This document shows, in pieces, positions 6,601 through 9,042 of a DNA stretch of 9,042 nucleotides. The translations under genes were made by a program, and so were the position numbers. The notes below the pieces were generated by a model. The model saw only the letters and a list, made by a program, of their open reading frames with translations, had not been told where the DNA came from and did no database searches. Each line of letters opens with the position of its first letter. Position 1 is the first letter of the stretch. The stretch is from Candidatus Methanomethylicia archaeon (GTDB lineage: Archaea; Thermoproteota; Methanomethylicia; CALHIW01): assembly GCA_938030905.1 (NCBI GenBank), contig CALHIW010000082.1:1-9042 (forward strand), read 5' to 3'.

Positions 6601-7656
6601 ATGTTCATGAAAGCCATCACCTGGAACCAAGGTAAAGTCAGATTTATAGATCAAAGTAAATTGCCATTAAAGCTTGAGTATATAGAAACAGAAAATCCTA
6701 GGGAAATAGTTGATGCCATACGAAAACTAAGGATTAGAGGAGCCCCCTCAATAGGTGTTGCTGGGGCTCTTGCTATTGCTTTAGTAGCTTATCATAGTAA
6801 AGTAGAAAACATCAATAATTTAGCTAAAGAAATAACTAATTGGATAGATGAGATTAAGAAAGTAAGACCAACAGCAAGGAATCTTTTTTATGCTTTGAAT
6901 AGACTTGAAAACATAGTGAGCAAGCATTTGAGTAGTGATATGAATAAATTTAGATCTGAAATTATTAACGAGGCATTAAATATAATGGAAGAAGAATGTA
7001 AATACAGTAAAGAAGCTTCTGAAATAGCTTCTCAACTAATTGAGAATGGTGACGCGGTCTTAACGCATTGTAATACAGGTCCTCTTGCTACTGTTGATTA
7101 TGGTACAGCGCTTGGAGCTATCATGGAGGCATGGCGACAAGGAAAGCGATTTAAAGTTATAATAACTGAAACTAGACCTTTACTTCAAGGTTCACGCATA
7201 ACAGCCTTTGAACTTAAAGCTGAAAGAATACCATTTACACTTATTACAGATAACATGGTAGGATTTGCAATACAAAAAAGAATGATAAACAAAGTAATTG
7301 TTGGAGCTGATAGGATACTTCATACTGGACATGTAATAAATAAAATCGGTACATATACTCTCGCAGTTCTAGCACATGAACATGGAATACCATTCTACGT
7401 GGTAGCTCCTACAACAACAATAGATGTAAGCTCAAACATTGAGAGCATCATAATAGAGAATCGGGAAAGTAGTGAGGTTACATCAATAATGGGGCACCAA
7501 ATAGCTCCTCCAGACGTAGATGTATGGAACCCAGCTTTTGATATTACCCCTCCGAGGCTTGTTAGTATGATCATAACTGAGAAAGGACTTATAAAACCAC
7601 CATTTAAGAGAAATATTAAAAGAATAATAGGCTGTAGTAAAAACCCTCATCTTTAG
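6601..7656 (+). CDS. mtnA: S-methyl-5-thioribose-1-phosphate isomerase
   Basis: A 351-residue cytoplasmic enzyme that converts 5-methylthioribose-1-phosphate to the ribulose form in methionine salvage; it is homologous to eIF2B regulatory subunits. The MtnA-type N-terminus ITWNQGKVRFIDQSKLP is present, followed by RIRGAPSIGVAGA (44-56), the catalytic cysteine block HCNTGPLATVDYGTALGA with C157, ETRPLLQGSRITAFEL, the catalytic aspartate VGADRI with D237, NKIGTYTLAVLAHEHGIPFY, and the C-terminal NPAFDITP. These favour MtnA over ribose-1,5-bisphosphate isomerase and over aIF2B-alpha, with which it is often confused in archaeal annotation. The first ATG is given, but the promoter spacing supports the ATG at 6607, two residues in. 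No other salvage gene is next to it. Confidence 0.93.
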   Translation: MFMKAITWNQGKVRFIDQSKLPLKLEYIETENPREIVDAIRKLRIRGAPSIGVAGALAIALVAYHSKVENINNLAKEITNWIDEIKKVRPTARNLFYALNRLENIVSKHLSSDMNKFRSEIINEALNIMEEECKYSKEASEIASQLIENGDAVLTHCNTGPLATVDYGTALGAIMEAWRQGKRFKVIITETRPLLQGSRITAFELKAERIPFTLITDNMVGFAIQKRMINKVIVGADRILHTGHVINKIGTYTLAVLAHEHGIPFYVVAPTTTIDVSSNIESIIIENRESSEVTSIMGHQIAPPDVDVWNPAFDITPPRLVSMIITEKGLIKPPFKRNIKRIIGCSKNPHL

Positions 7657-7701
7657 TATTTGAATAGCCCCACATACTTCATGGATTAAGGTCTATTATT
7701 C

Positions 7702-7974
7702 TTATGGCCATAGAGCTATGGTTAGTAAAGGTGTGAGAGCTAGAAGTACATGTATGGTTATGTTCACTAAGTCATTTATGTATAACCTCTTCGGTACGAG
7801 TTCCTTAGTATTGAGGAAAGCCTTTTGTAGTACTCTTCTTTTGTAAAGATTCTTTCGAACTTCTAGTTATGAGTTAGATGTATTCCGTCACATTTTTCCA
7901 TAATTAATGTGGTTAAACTGATATTGTAAGCTAATATGTAGAACATATAGAAGTAGCTTACTAATAGTACTGAT
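7702..7974 (-). pseudogene. Decayed DDE transposase C-terminal fragment
   Basis: One minus-strand frame runs from 7974 to the stop at 7704-7702 with only two internal stops (7890-7888 and 7866-7864). The last 54 codons are uninterrupted and clearly protein-like: NLYKRRVLQKAF, then KELVPKRLYINDLVNITIHV, ending in LLALTPLLTIALWP. Archaeal and thermophile IS transposases end in a similar way (YKKRTSVERVFSRLKE, then a VRGL..V.IHVLLAL hydrophobic helix). The glutamate of the VERVF block is replaced (LQKAF), so it would be inactive even without the stops. There is no start codon or ribosome site. Family level (IS5/IS1182-like) is from memory of motif patterns, not from a search. It faces the mtnA gene tail to tail. 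Confidence 0.5.
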
Positions 7975-7984
7975 TTATTAGTGA
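7922..7984. repeat. Cluster of nested inverted repeats
   Basis: GTAAGCTA (7926-7933) pairs exactly with TAGCTTAC (7954-7961). Inside it ATATGT (7934-7939) pairs with ACATAT (7943-7948) around a three-base loop, leaving AGAAG as a bulge. Overlapping this, ACTAATA (7960-7966) pairs with TATTAGT (7976-7982) and competes with the first stem. It could be a relic of an element end or a structured RNA. It overlaps the upstream end of the transposase remnant. Confidence 0.4.
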
Positions 7985-8009
7985 ACTCATCTCTAAATTA
8001 TTTAAGTTT

Positions 8010-8065
8010 TTCTTAGTTGTGATTTGTTTGTGGTTTCTGATTGATGTTTTATCTGCTTCTTGGGG
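8010..8065 (+). repeat. Diverged direct repeat, copy 1
   Basis: GTGATTTG followed directly by TTTGTGGTTT (8019-8036) recurs at 8898-8916 with one inserted C. The similarity continues weakly through TATCT (8050-8054) and CTTCTTGG, and upstream through TTCTTAGTTGT. The copies are about 880 bases apart in the same orientation. Both lead into G-rich sequence. Confidence 0.5.
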
Positions 8066-8113
8066 CTGCTTGGGGTTTAAGCAGGTGGGGGTGTAGGGGG
8101 TGGGTGTTGGGGG
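8056..8113 (+). other. G-tract cluster with G-quadruplex motif
   Basis: Six G tracts lie within about 55 bases: 8062-8065, 8072-8075, 8087-8091, 8096-8100, 8102-8104 and 8109-8113. The last four satisfy the usual G3+ with 1-7 base loops rule (loops TGTA, T, TGTT). The first part is a tandem of CTTCTTGGGG and CTGCTTGGGG, and CTGCTT (8066-8071) can pair with AAGCAG (8079-8084) around a GGGGTTT loop. Such G clustering is striking in a genome about two-thirds A+T. Confidence 0.6.
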
Positions 8114-8188
8114 CTTTGAATCTATATGGATGTATTTATGGCTTAATAGTGGGGATGGTGGGCTGTAATGGCTTAAAGCATGGGCTAT

Positions 8189-8345
8189 AAGGAATAACTA
8201 TTATCCATTAATGTAGAGGTAAACATACTATAAATCCTAAGAGAGGGGGGAACTATATAGTATAGCATCAGATTTTAGGACTGCTATTAAAAGACTCTAT
8301 AGATGGCTTAAACCTAATAAGAATAATAAGATATACAGAGCTTAA
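8189..8345 (+). pseudogene. Fragment of an archaeal tyrosine recombinase (integrase), N-terminal domain
   Basis: The plus strand from 8241 reads through YSIASDFRTAIKRLYRWLK and stops at 8343-8345. This matches the end of the core-binding domain of archaeal integrases, which carry a YS..T..DF..A.KRFYRWL pattern. In the frame one step away, 8198-8245 reads LLSINVEVNIL-stop-ILRE, as expected just before it. Removing one base from the G6 tract at 8245-8250 joins the two frames. There are therefore two stops (8195-8197, 8231-8233) and one frameshift. The catalytic domain with the R..HxxR..Y residues is not found downstream in this window. It marks a former integrated element; it has no start codon or ribosome site. 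Confidence 0.5.
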
Positions 8346-8428
8346 AGATGAGTTCAATATTTAAAATGAAGGGCATCAAGTTTTATTCAATATTTGGCTA
8401 TAGTAGTTCATGAAATTTTATATTTTTA

Positions 8429-8518
8429 CTATAAAAGCAGCTTTCTGAAGACTTTCATTTTTGCACCTCTTTCAACTTGGGCGTTAAATGTTTCTCTACG
8501 GCTCACTTGAAAACTTTA
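8429..8518 (-). pseudogene. Possible second transposase C-terminal remnant
   Basis: From 8515 the minus strand reads SFQVSRR, then FNAQVERGAKMKVFRKLL before the stop at 8431-8429. A stop at 8518-8516 separates it from YFEAAS immediately upstream. The order acidic motif, S.F, arginine-rich turn, amphipathic helix ending in K.L resembles transposase C-termini of the IS5 type. No homology search was possible. The antisense plus strand also has an open frame here (about 8435-8628) without an early start, so coding direction is uncertain. Confidence 0.25.
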
Positions 8519-8885
8519 CGAGGCAGCTTCAAAATATTTAGTTTTCGTATTTGTATCCTTATGTATTATTATGTATGTGTATCATTATTTAATAAATTTT
8601 TCATGTTTTTAAGTTCATCATAGAAACCGCAACTGTCGCTGTAGATTTGGTTTGGTGTATTTGAGTCTCAGCGCTTTCAACCTTCTTCATTATTTATCAG
8701 TACTTAGCTAAGTCTTCATGGACTCTCTATTTAAAGAGAGATCTAATCTTAAATACTTTTCTGAAAGATTTTCCTCTTTACTGTTAAGATGGCTCTTCAT
8801 AATTTGGATATTAACTGTTCAAACCCTAATATATTAGTATTTTATAGATCTGATTTTAAGCATAGGACCCATTGAATCATTATTC
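8519..8885. other. Region without a recognisable gene
   Basis: AT-rich sequence with short broken frames only, for example minus-strand frames beginning at ATG near 8800 and near 8692, about 29 codons each, Lys/Asn-rich and without ribosome sites. It contains a perfect 12-base palindrome ACTTAGCTAAGT (8702-8713) and a hairpin CTCTCT/AGAGAG around ATTTAA (8723-8740). I see no tRNA, CRISPR repeat or complete gene. Confidence 0.4.
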
Positions 8886-8947
8886 TTCTAGATTGTAGTG
8901 ATTTGCTTTGTGGTTTAATTTATATTTTTCTATCTACTTTCTCGGTT
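8886..8947 (+). repeat. Diverged direct repeat, copy 2
   Basis: The second copy of the element at 8010-8065. GTGATTTG (8898-8905), an extra C, then TTTGTGGTTT (8907-8916) and TATCT (8931-8935). It is followed, as copy 1 is, by a G/T-rich stretch with several GGG tracts. Confidence 0.5.
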
Positions 8948-9042
8948 TATGGACTCTTAATGGGTGTTTGGTTGGGTGAGGGTTCTGTTTGGTTTGGATT
9001 TTCTTGATGGCTATGATGCTGAGCTTATGGTTTTGAATTGTG
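8948..9042 (+). other. G/T-rich right edge, possible start of a further gene or remnant
   Basis: A plus-strand frame is open from 8961 to the window end (27 codons) and reads FGLDFLDGYDAELMVLN in its later part, with GTG codons at 8964 and 8976 as possible starts. There is no TATA element at the right distance and no clear ribosome site. Its base and codon bias is like that of the left window edge and unlike the housekeeping genes. It is too short to identify. Confidence 0.2.

Noticed and set aside
6442..6654. Minus-strand frame of 70 codons over the mtnA start
   Set aside because: Overlaps the mtnA promoter and coding start; no ribosome site and no recognisable motif.
6601..7656. Annotation as aIF2B-alpha or ribose-1,5-bisphosphate isomerase
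   Set aside because: The N-terminal W..GKV..IDQ..LP segment, full length of about 350 residues and NPAFDITP end fit MtnA better.
8239..8251. G6 tract considered as part of an origin recognition box
   Set aside because: The rest of the archaeal origin-box consensus (TTCCA.TGGAAA core) is missing and no orc1/cdc6 gene is present; the tract fits a frameshift in the integrase fragment.
9005..9030. Box C/D guide RNA suggested by ATGATGCTGA
   Set aside because: Only one imperfect C-like box beside CTGA, without the second pair at guide spacing, and cut by the window end.
7657..9042. CRISPR array or tRNA gene in the gene-free right side
   Set aside because: No regularly spaced repeats; no TpsiC-arm with a matching acceptor stem found on either strand.

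Overview
The window reads as archaeal, most likely a low-GC, thermophilic Thermoproteota (crenarchaeal) genome. It has an archaeal-type translation initiation factor 1A, an Alg7/AglH-like lipid-linked sugar-1-phosphate transferase, AGA/AGG as the main arginine codons, TATA boxes about 27-32 bases before start codons (near-leaderless genes), and GGTGA-type ribosome sites before genes inside operons. I cannot name the genus.

Layout. Positions 203-2448 (minus strand) hold a compact three-gene operon: an AglH/Alg7-like glycosyl-1-phosphate transferase, a 79-residue two-helix membrane protein coupled to it by a TGATG overlap, and a Gfo/Idh/MocA sugar dehydrogenase. Together they suggest synthesis of a lipid-linked sugar for N-glycosylation or surface polysaccharide. 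A palindromic TATA element at 2488-2501 appears to serve this operon and the divergent gene at 2524-3300, a LarE-like PP-loop protein with an eroded nucleotide-binding loop but a kept catalytic-type cysteine. Positions 3403-5505 encode a membrane pyrophosphatase that pumps ions using pyrophosphate. Minus-strand aIF1A (5963-6277) and plus-strand methylthioribose-1-phosphate isomerase (6601-7656, methionine salvage) diverge from a 323-base spacer.

Mobile-element debris. The gap 5506-5962 and the 1.4 kb after 7656 have no intact gene. Read in all frames they hold protein-like fragments broken by stops and shifts: transposase-like C-terminal fragments on the minus strand at 5699-5945, 7702-7974 and perhaps 8429-8518, and a plus-strand piece of a tyrosine recombinase (8189-8345) broken by two stops and a shift at a G6 tract. 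The same 1.4 kb contains a diverged direct repeat (8010-8065 and 8886-8947), a four-tract G-quadruplex motif (8087-8113) and a cluster of inverted repeats (7922-7984). Both window edges are strongly G/T-biased on one strand, unlike the housekeeping genes. I interpret 7657-9042 as an old integration site. I found no complete new system. The items most worth a second look are the altered LarE-like protein, the double gate glutamates of the pyrophosphatase, the integrase fragment and the repeat/G-tract region.
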